A stretch of DNA of 64,000 nt from Flavobacterium luteolum (GCF_027111275.1 NZ_CP114286.1:2480001-2544000), one strand, 5' to 3'; shown: positions 54,344-63,681, counted from the first letter of the stretch. The notes: generated by a model from the sequence alone, not told the origin. Numbers and translations: made by a program.

Positions 54344-57220
54344 ATGAAAAAAACTTTACTATCAATATTTTTATTGATGGCAGTGACCGTTTTTGCCCAG
54401 CCTCAAACAGTTACTTACTCAATAAATCCTTCTACTTTTGAAGATACGATGCCTATTACCATTACAATTAATGGCAATAGTGTTAATGAAACTTCATGGG
54501 GAATCAGTACCACTAATGCATTATATCTTTGGTCATGGTCTTTTGATGTAAATGATATTAATCAATCAGATAGTCCTTCTAATGGAACTTGGACTTCATC
54601 CAATGAAGCAAGTAAATTTACTTATAATGCAGTAACCGATACTTATACTAAAACAATTACCCCTTCTACTTATTTCGCAAGAAACGGAATAGGAAGAATT
54701 GGTTTTTTGGTTAAAACGAAAGACGGAACGGGCGATAAAAAGTCACAAGACATTATAGTTGAAGTCGGATCTTTTCAAGTAACATTAACTTCGCCAGCCG
54801 AAAACAGTACAACGATTATTAACTCTGGTTCAAGTTTTAATATTACAGCAACAAATACAGGTGGAGCTGGAAGCTACACTTTGAAATCCAACGGAGTAAC
54901 AATCAATACAAACGCAAGTACTTCAAGTTATTCTTATACTCATACTAATGTTACAGGAAATCAGACTTATGAATTGATCGCAACTCAAGGAGCTACAGCC
55001 GTTTCTAAGAAATTTGCGGTGGTCGTAAATCCAAACACAGTTTCTGAAGCTATGCCAGCAGGTCTTGAGGACGGAATTAATTACAATTCTGTAGATCCTA
55101 CAAAAGCAACTTTGGTTCTGGATGCACCATTAAAAGACTTTGTTTATGTTGCAGGAAGTTTCAATAATTGGCAGCCAACATCGGCATATGCAATGAAAAA
55201 GGATCCTACTTCGGGTAAGTTTTGGCTGGAATTAACTGGATTAGTTTCTGGTGTCAACAATACCTATCAATATTGGGTTTTAGACACTACGCCAATTGCC
55301 AATTCGCCATCAATGGTAAAAATTGCTGATCCATATTCTACATTAGTATTGTCTCCTTATGATGATTCTTCAATTCCTGCTTCAAAATATCCAAATATGC
55401 CCGTTTATCCAGCGGGACAAAATTTTGAAGTGACAGTTTTAAAAACAGGACAGACTCTATACAATTGGCAAGTAACCAATTTTGAAAAACCTGAAAAAGA
55501 GAAACTAGTAGTTTATGAAGTTTTGGTTCGTGATTTTGATGCGTCTAGAAGCTATCAAAGTTTAATTGATCGAATAGATTATTTTAAAAATCTAAAAATA
55601 AATGCAATCGAGTTAATGCCGGTAATGGAATTCGAAGGCAATGAAAGCTGGGGTTATAATACTTCATTCCATATGGCTTTGGATAAGTTCTACGGAACTT
55701 CGGATAAACTAAAAGAGTTTATTGATTTGTGCCATCAAAACGGAATTGCAGTAATTCTTGACGTTGCATTAAATCATGCCTTCGGAAGAAATCCGATGGT
55801 GAGAATGTGGATGAATGATCCTGATGGAGACGGTTTTGGATCGCCAACTGCCGAGAATCCTTATTTTAATACAGTAGCAAAACATAGTTATAGTGTAGGA
55901 GAAGATTTCAATCATCAATCACCAAAAACGCAGTATTATGTAAATCGAGTGATCAAACAATGGATTCAAGAGTATAAAATTGATGGTTTCCGTTGGGACT
56001 TAACAAAGGGATTTACACAATTATGTACAGCGGGCGATAATGCTTGCACCGATGCTTACAAACAAGATCGTGTTGATATTCTGAAAAAATATGCTGATTT
56101 TTCTTGGGCAATAGATCCAACGCATTATACCATTTTTGAACATTTAGGAACAGACACAGAAGAAAAAGAGTGGGCTAATTACAGAGTAACAGAAACACCA
56201 AGTAAAGGTGTTATGATGTGGGGAAAAATGACAAAAGAGTATAATCAATTGTCGATGGGATATGCTTCTGAAAGCAATATTTATAGAATGAATAGTGCAA
56301 ATCGTGGTTTTGCTGCCAATCGTTTAATGGGTTATGCTGAAAGTCATGACGAAGAACGTTTGATGTATAAAAATGTACAGTATGGAGCTGTAAATGGTGC
56401 TTATAATGTAAAAACATTAAATACAGCTTTGTCTAGAATGTCGGCAATTGGTGCAGTTTCTTTATTGATTCCTGGCCCAAAAATGATCTGGCATTTTGGA
56501 GAATTGGGTATGGACGATTCTATATTTAGCTGTAATAACGGAACTGTAAATGATGAAACACCAACTATTTCTGGCGATTGTAAATTAGATACAAAACCAC
56601 AACCGCAATGGACAGAAAACTGGTTAGGAGATTCTAATCGTAATAAAATTTATAACGATTGGGCTAAGATGATTACGCTTAAAAAAGCTGAGCCTGTTTT
56701 CTCTGGAACATCAACAATTCCAAATACTAATTCGTTAACAATAAATATCAAAATTACAAACAGCAATTTGACTTCTTCGCAACTAAAAGATGTTTTGATT
56801 TTAGCCAATTTTGATACTACAGCTCAAAATGTTGCAACTGGTTTTCCGTATGTAGGGACTTGGTATAATTTAATGGATAATACTACTATTACAGTAACAG
56901 ATGTAAATGCTGGTATAAATCTTCCAGCAGGAGAATATAGAATTTACGGTAACAAAGTCGCAAATTTAGCTATAGAAGATTTTGAAAAGGGGAATTCTGT
57001 TAATCTCTATCCAAATCCAGTTGCAGATTATTTTACTTTAAATGCTGGTTTTGTAAAGGTTCAAATTTATTCTGTTTCAGGCCAGCTGGTCAAAAGTTTT
57101 AATTCTAAAGGCGTTCCAGATTCTCAATTTGGCGTAAGTGAATTGCAATCAGGATTGTACATTGTAAAAGCTTCTGACGAAAACAACAAAACTCAGGTGA
57201 TGAAGTTTATTAAAAGATAA
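54344..57220 (+). CDS. Secreted GH13 alpha-amylase with T9SS sorting domain
   Basis: The 958-residue protein has a signal peptide (A-V-T-V-F-A-Q), two N-terminal beta-domains (about 20-230) and a CBM48-like domain (F-V-Y-V-A-G-S-F-N-N-W-Q-P-T, about 265-275). A GH13 barrel follows, with region I D-V-A-L-N-H, nucleophile D552 (F-R-W-D), acid E599 (I-F-E-H) and D669 (S-H-D). A C-terminal Por/T9SS type A tail (N-L-Y-P-N-P-V-A-D-Y-F near 885, then G-L-Y-I-V-K-A and K-F-I-K-R at the end) follows. It is therefore exported by the gliding/T9SS machinery and degrades starch outside the cell, unlike the lipoprotein SusG of Bacteroides. Confidence 0.95.
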   Translation: MKKTLLSIFLLMAVTVFAQPQTVTYSINPSTFEDTMPITITINGNSVNETSWGISTTNALYLWSWSFDVNDINQSDSPSNGTWTSSNEASKFTYNAVTDTYTKTITPSTYFARNGIGRIGFLVKTKDGTGDKKSQDIIVEVGSFQVTLTSPAENSTTIINSGSSFNITATNTGGAGSYTLKSNGVTINTNASTSSYSYTHTNVTGNQTYELIATQGATAVSKKFAVVVNPNTVSEAMPAGLEDGINYNSVDPTKATLVLDAPLKDFVYVAGSFNNWQPTSAYAMKKDPTSGKFWLELTGLVSGVNNTYQYWVLDTTPIANSPSMVKIADPYSTLVLSPYDDSSIPASKYPNMPVYPAGQNFEVTVLKTGQTLYNWQVTNFEKPEKEKLVVYEVLVRDFDASRSYQSLIDRIDYFKNLKINAIELMPVMEFEGNESWGYNTSFHMALDKFYGTSDKLKEFIDLCHQNGIAVILDVALNHAFGRNPMVRMWMNDPDGDGFGSPTAENPYFNTVAKHSYSVGEDFNHQSPKTQYYVNRVIKQWIQEYKIDGFRWDLTKGFTQLCTAGDNACTDAYKQDRVDILKKYADFSWAIDPTHYTIFEHLGTDTEEKEWANYRVTETPSKGVMMWGKMTKEYNQLSMGYASESNIYRMNSANRGFAANRLMGYAESHDEERLMYKNVQYGAVNGAYNVKTLNTALSRMSAIGAVSLLIPGPKMIWHFGELGMDDSIFSCNNGTVNDETPTISGDCKLDTKPQPQWTENWLGDSNRNKIYNDWAKMITLKKAEPVFSGTSTIPNTNSLTINIKITNSNLTSSQLKDVLILANFDTTAQNVATGFPYVGTWYNLMDNTTITVTDVNAGINLPAGEYRIYGNKVANLAIEDFEKGNSVNLYPNPVADYFTLNAGFVKVQIYSVSGQLVKSFNSKGVPDSQFGVSELQSGLYIVKASDENNKTQVMKFIKR

Positions 57221-57270
57221 ACTTAAAAATAAATCTTAACAGATTAAAAATTTGGTTAGGTTAGTAATGA

Positions 57271-57308
57271 GAAAGGGCTGTTCTGCACATTGCAGACAGC
57301 CCTTTTCG
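57271..57308. terminator. Hairpin terminator between amylase and MFS-partner genes
   Basis: GAAAGGGCTGT and ACAGCCCTTTTC form the outer stem, with inner CTGC/GCAG pairing around ACATT. A T run follows on the plus side. Confidence 0.8.
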
Positions 57309-57327
57309 ATTTTTTTTAAGATAGGTT

Positions 57328-57564
57328 TTATTTGTTTTTTCTTTTCGTATCGTTGTATTCTCCAATTAGAGAATAATATCCAAATGTTCCTAAACCCATA
57401 ACAATAAGCGGTGTAAGTATAAATAAAATAATGGCACCAAATACCAGATCGTCTTGTTGGTCCGAAAGCAGTTTAGGCAAACCAAATTCAAAGACACAGA
57501 AATAAGCCGCTGCAGCCGCTAAAGCAATCCATAAAGCCCCTAAAACTTGTTTAATCGCATTCAT
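57328..57564 (-). CDS. Small membrane protein paired with MHS transporter (DUF6814-like)
   Basis: The 78-residue protein has two membrane segments (about 8-25 and 42-66) separated by a D-Q-Q-D-D loop, and a basic C-terminus D-T-K-R-K-N-K. It lies 10 bp after the MHS transporter gene, in the same direction. The DUF6814 assignment is from the pattern and position; function is unknown, and a partner or regulatory subunit of the transporter is an inference. Confidence 0.7.
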   Translation of the reverse strand: MNAIKQVLGALWIALAAAAAYFCVFEFGLPKLLSDQQDDLVFGAIILFILTPLIVMGLGTFGYYSLIGEYNDTKRKNK

Positions 57565-57574
57565 TTTTTAAATT

Positions 57575-59068
57575 TTAAAGGTGAGTAGTTTTGTTTTTGT
57601 TGTCAATATAAATCATTCCAATTACAAAGCAGATTCCTGCAATAATAATCGGATACCATAATCCATCGAGATAAAAATCGGTTTTGCCAGCTGTTTTGGC
57701 GTGAGATACAAAATAAGTAGAAATAGCTGGAAGTAAACCTCCGAAAATTCCGTTTCCAACATGATAAGGCAATGACATAGAAGTATATCTAATTTTGGTT
57801 GGAAACATTTCGACTAAGAAAGCTGCAATAGGGCCATAAACCATTGTTACAAATAGTACTTGAATAAAAACTAAGAAGGTTAACGTCCATTTATCGCTTG
57901 AATTAATTGTTACTGAAATGCTAGTTTGAGCATCTTTTTTGTGCATGTACGTTTTTTTCTCCACCACGGATGTTCCGTCTGTATATTTTTTTTCTGTAAT
58001 TGTGATCGAACTTCCATCGGCATTGTTTTCAGTTTTTATTCTTGGAGTTTCAAGAATCTCTGTTTTCTTGCTTACATCAGTAGTATCGTACATCATCTTG
58101 TAAATAGGTCTGTATGATAGTATAGCAATCAACATTCCGAACATCATTATATATTTACGGCCAATCTTATCGCTAAGCCATCCAAAAACAATAAAAAATG
58201 GGGTTCCAATTAAAAGAGCAATTCCTAGTAGTTCATCAACTTGCGAAGAATCGACATTCATTACTGTTTTCATAAAGCTCATCGCATAAAATTGTCCCGT
58301 ATACCAGACAACACCTTGACCCATTGTGGCTCCAAACAATGCTAAAAGCACAAATTTTAAATTGTATCGGTTTCCAAAACTTTCCTTTAACGGATTAGCA
58401 CTTGTAGTTCCCTCTTTTTTAGCCTTTGCAAAAACAGGAGATTCATCCATATTTTTTCTAATCAGATATGAAACTCCAACCATAGCAATTGAAACCCAAA
58501 AAGGAACGCGCCATCCCCAAAGATCAAAAGCTTCAGGAGAAAGTATATTTTTGGTAGCTAGAATAACCATCAGAGAAATAAATAAACCAACAGTAGCAGT
58601 AGTCTGAATCCATGAAGTCCAATATCCTTTTTCTCCCGGTGGAGCATGCTCGGCAACATACGTGGCGGCGCCGCCATATTCTCCTCCAAGAGCAAGACCT
58701 TGAAGTAAGCGTAAAATCAAAACCAATAAAGGAGCTAGAAAACCAATTGTTTCATAGCTTGGAATACAGCCTATTAAAAAGGTTGAACCGCCCATTAATA
58801 ATAAGGTAGCCATAAAAGTATATTTTCGGCCAATAATATCTCCAAGCCTTCCAAAAAATAAAGCTCCAAATGGCCGAACTACAAATCCAGCGGCAAATGT
58901 GGCTAAAGTAGATAAAAATGCTGCGGTTGGATTGTCGCTAGGAAAAAATTTTGTTGAAATTACGACAGCCAAACTGCCAAAAATGTAAAAGTCGTACCAT
59001 TCGATCATGGTGCCCATTGAAGAGGCCGAAATTACTTTCCAAATGCCTTTAGTAGAAGTTTTGCTCAT
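57575..59068 (-). CDS. MHS-family MFS transporter with a large loop insertion
   Basis: The 497-residue permease has about 12 membrane segments and MHS/ProP-KgtP-type signatures: G-T-M-I-E-W-Y-D-F-Y-I-F-G near 17-29, G-R-L-G-D-I-I-G-R-K-Y-T near 73-84, and R-L-L-Q-G-L-A-L-G-G-E-Y-G-G-A near 118-132. Family members import organic acids, betaine or proline with protons. Residues about 325-390 form an unusually long hydrophilic loop (E-I-L-E-T-P-R-I-K-T-E-N, then T-I-T-E-K-K-Y-T-D-G-T-S) that ordinary members lack. The substrate is unknown; it is co-directed with the small membrane protein. Confidence 0.9.
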   Translation of the reverse strand: MSKTSTKGIWKVISASSMGTMIEWYDFYIFGSLAVVISTKFFPSDNPTAAFLSTLATFAAGFVVRPFGALFFGRLGDIIGRKYTFMATLLLMGGSTFLIGCIPSYETIGFLAPLLVLILRLLQGLALGGEYGGAATYVAEHAPPGEKGYWTSWIQTTATVGLFISLMVILATKNILSPEAFDLWGWRVPFWVSIAMVGVSYLIRKNMDESPVFAKAKKEGTTSANPLKESFGNRYNLKFVLLALFGATMGQGVVWYTGQFYAMSFMKTVMNVDSSQVDELLGIALLIGTPFFIVFGWLSDKIGRKYIMMFGMLIAILSYRPIYKMMYDTTDVSKKTEILETPRIKTENNADGSSITITEKKYTDGTSVVEKKTYMHKKDAQTSISVTINSSDKWTLTFLVFIQVLFVTMVYGPIAAFLVEMFPTKIRYTSMSLPYHVGNGIFGGLLPAISTYFVSHAKTAGKTDFYLDGLWYPIIIAGICFVIGMIYIDNKNKTTHL

Positions 59069-59225
59069 AAAACTGCTTTGAGATCTTGTTAATGAATGAA
59101 AAAGAAAAATACAGTTTTACGAATATAGAAGATATTTTTTTATTCAGTCAATACTTTTTTAACAAAAACTATTAATTTGTTGACATTTTGGATTTAAGAA
59201 CTAAAGTAAATTTGAAGAGGTTTTT

Positions 59226-59320
59226 AACCGCAAAGAGCGCAAAGATTTACGCAAAGGTTCGCAAAGTTATTTTTAAACTTTGCGAACCTTGCGCTTTTTT
59301 TCTTTGTGTACTTTGCGGTT
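59226..59320. repeat. AACCGC-arm palindromic repeat, copy F (gene-less)
   Basis: AACCGCAAAGAGCGCAAAG and ...ACTTTGCGGTT are the outer arms, with inner arms GCAAAGGTTCGCAAAG / CTTTGCGAACCTTGC. It lies in the gap between the MHS transporter and the tRNA gene. Confidence 0.92.
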
Positions 59321-59350
59321 AAATAAAACAGAAAAGTATAAAAAACAAAA

Positions 59351-59374
59351 AACCCGAATATTTCTATTCGGGTT
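59351..59374 (-). terminator. Rho-independent terminator of tRNA-Phe
   Basis: AACCCGAATA (59351-59360) and TATTCGGGTT (59365-59374) form a perfect stem with a 4-base loop. On the minus strand it is followed by T-rich sequence. It starts 4 bp after the tRNA end. Confidence 0.88.
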
Positions 59375-59377
59375 TTG

Positions 59378-59450
59378 TGGTACCTCCAGGGATCGAACCA
59401 GGGACACATGGATTTTCAGTCCATTGCTCTACCATCTGAGCTAAGGTACC
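59378..59450 (-). tRNA. tRNA-Phe (GAA)
   Basis: Read on the minus strand this gives a 73-nt cloverleaf: acceptor stem GGTACCT with AGGTACC and discriminator A, D-loop AGCTCAGATGGTAGAGC, anticodon loop CTGAAAA (anticodon GAA) in stem GGACT/AATCC, and T-arm with GGTTCGATCC. CCA is not encoded. A single tRNA gene, followed by a strong terminator. Confidence 0.97.
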
Positions 59451-59549
59451 GTGCTTGTTGCGGGTGCAAATATATAATCATTTTTGGTTTGTGCAAAACA
59501 TTTTTTAGAAAAAATCAATTCGTATCTTCGCAAAAGCAAAAAAGGAAAT

Positions 59550-60284
59550 ATGATTTTAACGGTTGATGTCGGAAATACTAGAATTAAAGCGTCTGTCTTT
59601 GAGGATAATACTGCACTCGAAAGTTTTGTTTTTGAAAAAAAAGAGCTTGAAAAAAAAATTGAAAAAATTTTAGAAAAATATCCAAAATGCTCCGATTTAG
59701 TTGTTGCTTCGGTAGGAAGTATCGAAAAACAATCATTTTTGTCTTTCGAAAATAGACTCAAAGTTCATTTTTTTACCCACGAAGATATTTTTCCTTTCCA
59801 TAATAAGTATGCAACTCCAAAAACTTTAGGAATAGACCGAATGATTTTGGCTGCAGGAGCAACGCTTCAATTTCCAAAACAAAACCGTTTGGTTATAGAT
59901 GCTGGAACGTGCATTACCTACGATTTTATCGACGAAAAAGACAATTATCTGGGAGGAGCCATTTCTCCAGGTCTTCGTTTACGATACGAATCATTGCATA
60001 ATTTTACGGCCAGACTACCGTTATTAACCTTAGAAGAACCTGATTCTTATGTGGGAAACTCTACGGCACAAGCCATACATTCTGGTGTTGTCAACGGTTT
60101 CGTCTATGAGATTGACGGTTTTATCGATGAATATCGCAAAGAGTTTTCAAATTTTATCATAATTTTAACGGGAGGCGATGCAGATTTTTTGGCTAAACGA
60201 TTAAAAAATACCATATTTGCCAATTCAAATTTCCTTTTAGAAAGTTTGAGCCAAACATATCAATATAAAATCGACAATGATTAA
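59550..60284 (+). CDS. coaX: Type III pantothenate kinase
   Basis: Start ATG 59550 gives 244 residues, the normal size; the frame is open 22 codons further upstream but those have no family similarity. Signatures of CoaX (acetate-kinase/Hsp70 fold) are L-T-V-D-V-G-N-T-R-I-K at 3-13, T-L-G-I-D-R-M near 92-98 and V-I-D-A-G-T-C-I-T-Y-D near 116-126. It phosphorylates pantothenate, the first step of CoA synthesis. Its end overlaps the next gene by 8 bp. Confidence 0.95.
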   Translation: MILTVDVGNTRIKASVFEDNTALESFVFEKKELEKKIEKILEKYPKCSDLVVASVGSIEKQSFLSFENRLKVHFFTHEDIFPFHNKYATPKTLGIDRMILAAGATLQFPKQNRLVIDAGTCITYDFIDEKDNYLGGAISPGLRLRYESLHNFTARLPLLTLEEPDSYVGNSTAQAIHSGVVNGFVYEIDGFIDEYRKEFSNFIIILTGGDADFLAKRLKNTIFANSNFLLESLSQTYQYKIDND

Positions 60285-61506
60285 AAAAGTAATACTAAGC
60301 GCTTGTTTGCTTATATCGTTCGTTTCATTCGCTCAACAAGGTACTGCTTCGCCTTATTCTTTTTTCGGAATAGGAGATGTGAGATTCAAGGGAACTCTTG
60401 AAAACAGATCTATGGCAGGAGTTGCAGTAGAGCAGGATACGATTCACTTAAATTTAGAAAATCCGGCAAGTTATGCCAGCTTAATTCAGACAACTTTTAC
60501 AGTTGGAGGAACATTTGCTACTTCAAATTTAAAAACGGATTCTGCATCAGAAAAAGCACAGCGTTCTACTTTTGATTATTTAGCATTAGGAATCCCGATG
60601 GGGAAATTTGGTGCTTCATTTGGTTTGATACCAGTAACTTCGGTAGGGTATAAAATCCGTAACGACAATTCTGCAACAGAAGGAGCAACAAGTTCACAGC
60701 TTGATGGAAAAGGTGGTGTAAACAAGGTGTATTTTGGTTTGTCATACAAAATAATGAAAAACTGGAATATTGGAGTAGATGCACAGTATAACTTTGGAAA
60801 AATTACTACAACAAGTGTCGAAGCTATTACAGGAGTTCAAAATGGAACAGCAGAAGTAAATACTTCTGAACTTTCAGGTATGGCATTTAGTTTCGGGACT
60901 ATGTATCAGAAAAAGATCTATAAAAAGATGAGCATATTCTCTAGTTTGAGTTATTCTTTTGCAAGTAATTTAAATTCAGATAATACGCGAGTTATTTCAG
61001 TTCAAGGAGATCCAGAGGCTTATGGCGTTCCTACAGAATCAACAAAGCTAAAACTTCCAAACAAATTAAGTATCGGAGTAGGAGTTGGTGAAGCTAGAAA
61101 ATGGCTTGTGGGAGCAAATATGACTTTTCAAGGAGATGGGCAGCTAGAGAATTATTACAATGCCGCAAACAATGTAAGATACGAAAGCTATTCTAAATAT
61201 GCTGTTGGAGGATATTACCTTCCAAACTACGCATCTTTTACTAGCTATATGAGCAGAATTACCTATAGAGCTGGTTTGAAATACGAAAAAATCGGTTTGA
61301 TTGTAAATAACGAATCAATTAAAGATATCGGAATGTCATTAGGTGTAGGAGTTCCAATTCCACAATCTTATTCAAATGTAAATTTCGGAATAGAGTTTGG
61401 TAAGCGTGGTACAACAGCTGCAGATTTAGTGCAGGAAAATTATGTGAATTTTAGCGTAAGTTTCTCTTTCAACGATAAATGGTTTGTGAAGAGCAAATAC
61501 CAATAA
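60277..61506 (+). CDS. Outer-membrane beta-barrel-type protein
   Basis: The 409-residue protein has a signal peptide (cleavage near S-F-A-Q) and many alternating strands with aromatic/Gly patterns (G-V-D-A-Q-Y-N-F-G-K, then F-G-I-E-F-G-K-R-G). The C-terminal segment reads V-N-F-S-V-S-F-S-F-N-D-K-W-F, as in outer-membrane barrels distantly like OmpP1/FadL transporters. The overlap with coaX and the adjacency to lptC place it in an envelope-biogenesis neighbourhood typical of Flavobacteriia. The function is not established; fatty-acid or hydrophobic-ligand transport is only a guess. Confidence 0.75.
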   Translation: MIKKVILSACLLISFVSFAQQGTASPYSFFGIGDVRFKGTLENRSMAGVAVEQDTIHLNLENPASYASLIQTTFTVGGTFATSNLKTDSASEKAQRSTFDYLALGIPMGKFGASFGLIPVTSVGYKIRNDNSATEGATSSQLDGKGGVNKVYFGLSYKIMKNWNIGVDAQYNFGKITTTSVEAITGVQNGTAEVNTSELSGMAFSFGTMYQKKIYKKMSIFSSLSYSFASNLNSDNTRVISVQGDPEAYGVPTESTKLKLPNKLSIGVGVGEARKWLVGANMTFQGDGQLENYYNAANNVRYESYSKYAVGGYYLPNYASFTSYMSRITYRAGLKYEKIGLIVNNESIKDIGMSLGVGVPIPQSYSNVNFGIEFGKRGTTAADLVQENYVNFSVSFSFNDKWFVKSKYQ

Positions 61507-61557
61507 TCAAAACATATTATCTTTTCGAAGCTCATTACAATTTACTACATTTGGCAA

Positions 61558-62115
61558 ATGAATTTACCAAAAAGATATAGTCTCATAGCTGTCACAGTTT
61601 TTGCTGTGACACTATTTTTTGGATGCGAAAGTAATTTTAAAGAAGTTCAGAAAATTAACTTCTCAGAATTTGTTCCTGCCAGCGATGCTGATACTGTAAA
61701 TATTAAATATACAGATTCTGGACGCATTACGGGAGTTTTGATAAGTCCAAAAATGTTAGACTATTCAAATCTCGATTTTCCTTTTACAGAATTTCCTAAA
61801 GGAATCGATGTTACATTATATGATAAAAAGCAAAAACGTACCTTTATAAGAGGTAATTACGCGGTTTCTTATAAGAATACTGGAATTATTGATTTAATAG
61901 GAAAGGTAAAAATCACTTCAGAAGCGGGACAAGTTTTGGAAACAGAACAGTTGTATTTCGATCAGAAAAACGAATGGTTTTATACGGAAAGAAAATTTAA
62001 ATTGACCGATACAAAAGGGGTTTCCTATGGTCAGGGAATAGATTTTAGCAAAGATTTTAAAGTGATCAATTCGCAGCGAATAAGCGGTGAAATTGAATCG
62101 AACGAAGAATTATAA
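61558..62115 (+). CDS. lptC: LPS export protein LptC
   Basis: The 185-residue protein has a hydrophobic N-terminus ending in L-F-F-G-C (Cys23), so it is a lipoprotein or membrane-anchored. The LptC beta-jellyroll pattern is present: Y-T-D-S-G-R-I-T-G-V-L-I-S-P-K-M-L-D-Y, L-I-G-K-V-K-I-T-S, Q-L-Y-F-D-Q-K-N-E-W-F-Y-T-E-R, G-Q-G-I-D-F-S-K-D-F. LptC bridges the LptBFG ABC transporter to LptA in LPS transport. A TACATTTG -7-like box is at 61546-61553, only 4 bp before the ATG, which would yield a nearly leaderless transcript if used. Confidence 0.88.
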   Translation: MNLPKRYSLIAVTVFAVTLFFGCESNFKEVQKINFSEFVPASDADTVNIKYTDSGRITGVLISPKMLDYSNLDFPFTEFPKGIDVTLYDKKQKRTFIRGNYAVSYKNTGIIDLIGKVKITSEAGQVLETEQLYFDQKNEWFYTERKFKLTDTKGVSYGQGIDFSKDFKVINSQRISGEIESNEEL

Positions 62116-62119
62116 TATT

Positions 62120-62314
62120 ATGGGTTATTTAAAATATACACAATACGTTTACATCCTTTTTGCAGTTTTCTTTACTTATGACGGTATTGTAAAACTAAAT
62201 GAGGGTGATGAGAGCTATCCTTTCTATTTTGTGATTGCGGGGATGGCTATTTTTATGTTTTTCTTCAGAAGAAGATTTCTTAACAGGCACAACGACCGAA
62301 ACAAAAAACAATAA
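62120..62314 (+). CDS. Small two-helix membrane protein
   Basis: ATG 62120 is chosen over a longer frame that overlaps lptC; this gives 64 residues. There are two membrane helices (about 10-23 and 35-52), with a short D-E-S-Y loop and a basic tail R-R-R-F-L-N-R-H-N-D-R-N. It lies 4 bp after lptC and 3 bp before the CNNM gene, so all three are probably co-transcribed. Function is unknown. Confidence 0.75.
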   Translation: MGYLKYTQYVYILFAVFFTYDGIVKLNEGDESYPFYFVIAGMAIFMFFFRRRFLNRHNDRNKKQ

Positions 62315-62317
62315 AAA

Positions 62318-63574
62318 ATGGAAATTAGTATTATAATAATATGTTTAATACTAGCTGCCTTTTTTTCTGGGATGGAAATTGCTTTTACATCCGCCAACAA
62401 AATTTATCTTGAAATCGAAAAGAAACAAGATGATTTCCTGTCTCGAATCTTAACCAAGCTAACCGAAAATCCATCCAAATTTATTGCTGCCATGCTTATT
62501 GGCAACAATGTAGCTTTGGTGATTTACGGCTTTTTTATGGGCGATCTTATTTTAAGCTGGATGGCTTATTTTGGATTGGTTTTTTCTGATTGGTGGAATA
62601 TACTTATTCAGACACTTCTTGCCACATTTGTGGTTTTGCTTACTTCGGAGTTTTTTCCAAAGGTGTTTTTTCAAATTTATGCCAATTCTTTAATTAAAAT
62701 TCTGGCGCTTCCAGCTTATCTGTTCTATCGATTATTCTATTATATCTCTACTTTCTTTATTTGGATTGCAGATTTTGTGTTAAGCAAATTCTTTAAAACA
62801 GAAGGAAATCAAATCCATTTGTTTAGCCGTATAGAGTTAGGGAATTATATAACAGAACAAATGAGTACTGTTGAAGAAGATGAAGAGGTAGATTCTGAAA
62901 TTCAGATTTTTCAAAATGCATTAGAATTCTCGGGTGTAAAGGCGCGTGATATTATGACGCCTCGCACAGAAATTGTAGATATAGATCTTTTTGATACTGT
63001 TGATGATCTTAGAGCTTTGTTTATTGAAACGGGATATTCAAAGATTATTATAAGCCAGAATTCACTAGATGATATTGTTGGATATGTTCATTCGTTTGAT
63101 TTGTTTAAAAAGCCAGCGACTATAAAATCGGTTTTAATGACCGTTGAATTTGTGCCGGAAACAATTCTGATTAAAGACGTCTTGAATCTATTGATCAAAA
63201 AACGAAAAAATATTGCTGTTGTTTTAGATGAATATGGAGGAACTTCTGGAATTATTACAATTGAAGATATTGTCGAGGAGCTTTTTGGAGAGATTGAAGA
63301 TGAGCACGATTTGGATGAAGAATTAATCGAAGAAGAATTAGGAGAAGGAAAGTATTTGTTTTCTACCAGATTAGATGTTGAGTATTTGAATGAAACTTAT
63401 AAATTATTGATTCCAGAAGAAGATTCTTATGGCACATTAGGAGGTTTTATTGTAAATCATACTAAAGAAATCCCACAAAAAGGAGACAAAATTGTAATAG
63501 ATAAGTTTCATTTTTCTATTGAAGAGGCTTCAAATAAGAAAATAGAACTAGTCAAATTGACAATTAAAGAGTGA
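62318..63574 (+). CDS. CNNM/HlyC-type transporter with CBS pair
   Basis: The 418-residue protein has an N-terminal DUF21/CNNM membrane domain (about 1-160; F-F-S-G-M-E-I-A-F near 15-23 and L-I-G-N-N-V-A-L-V near 60-68). A CBS pair follows (I-M-T-P-R-T-E-I-V near 213-221; V-V-L-D-E-Y-G-G-T-S-G-I-I-T near 302-315), then a C-terminal CorC_HlyC domain. Such proteins are linked to magnesium or cobalt efflux; the older name hemolysin is misleading. It resembles the gliding protein GldE in layout, but the gld neighbours are absent. Confidence 0.88.
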   Translation: MEISIIIICLILAAFFSGMEIAFTSANKIYLEIEKKQDDFLSRILTKLTENPSKFIAAMLIGNNVALVIYGFFMGDLILSWMAYFGLVFSDWWNILIQTLLATFVVLLTSEFFPKVFFQIYANSLIKILALPAYLFYRLFYYISTFFIWIADFVLSKFFKTEGNQIHLFSRIELGNYITEQMSTVEEDEEVDSEIQIFQNALEFSGVKARDIMTPRTEIVDIDLFDTVDDLRALFIETGYSKIIISQNSLDDIVGYVHSFDLFKKPATIKSVLMTVEFVPETILIKDVLNLLIKKRKNIAVVLDEYGGTSGIITIEDIVEELFGEIEDEHDLDEELIEEELGEGKYLFSTRLDVEYLNETYKLLIPEEDSYGTLGGFIVNHTKEIPQKGDKIVIDKFHFSIEEASNKKIELVKLTIKE

Positions 63575-63622
63575 TTTTTTAAATTAATGAAAAAAAATGT
63601 TGAAAATAAAACGCTAGTTGTA

Positions 63623-63651
63623 TTGTTATTAACTAGATAATTGTATTTTCG
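63623..63651 (+). promoter_or_regulatory. Candidate promoter of the foldase gene
   Basis: TTG at 63623-63625 and TATTTTCG at 63644-63651 match the -33/-7 boxes with an 18-base spacer and one mismatch (C for T in TTTG). It lies 30 bp before the ATG at 63682. Confidence 0.5.
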
Positions 63652-63681
63652 CAAACTGAATATAAAATTAACGATAATAAA

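Noticed and set aside
59224..59409. Minus-strand reading frame of 61 codons over repeat copy F and the tRNA
   Set aside because: It overlaps the tRNA-Phe and its terminator, and its end is again the translated repeat arm.
62318..63574. Gliding motility protein GldE
   Set aside because: The CNNM/CBS layout is shared, but none of the usual gld, ssb or mutY neighbours are present, so the general name is safer.
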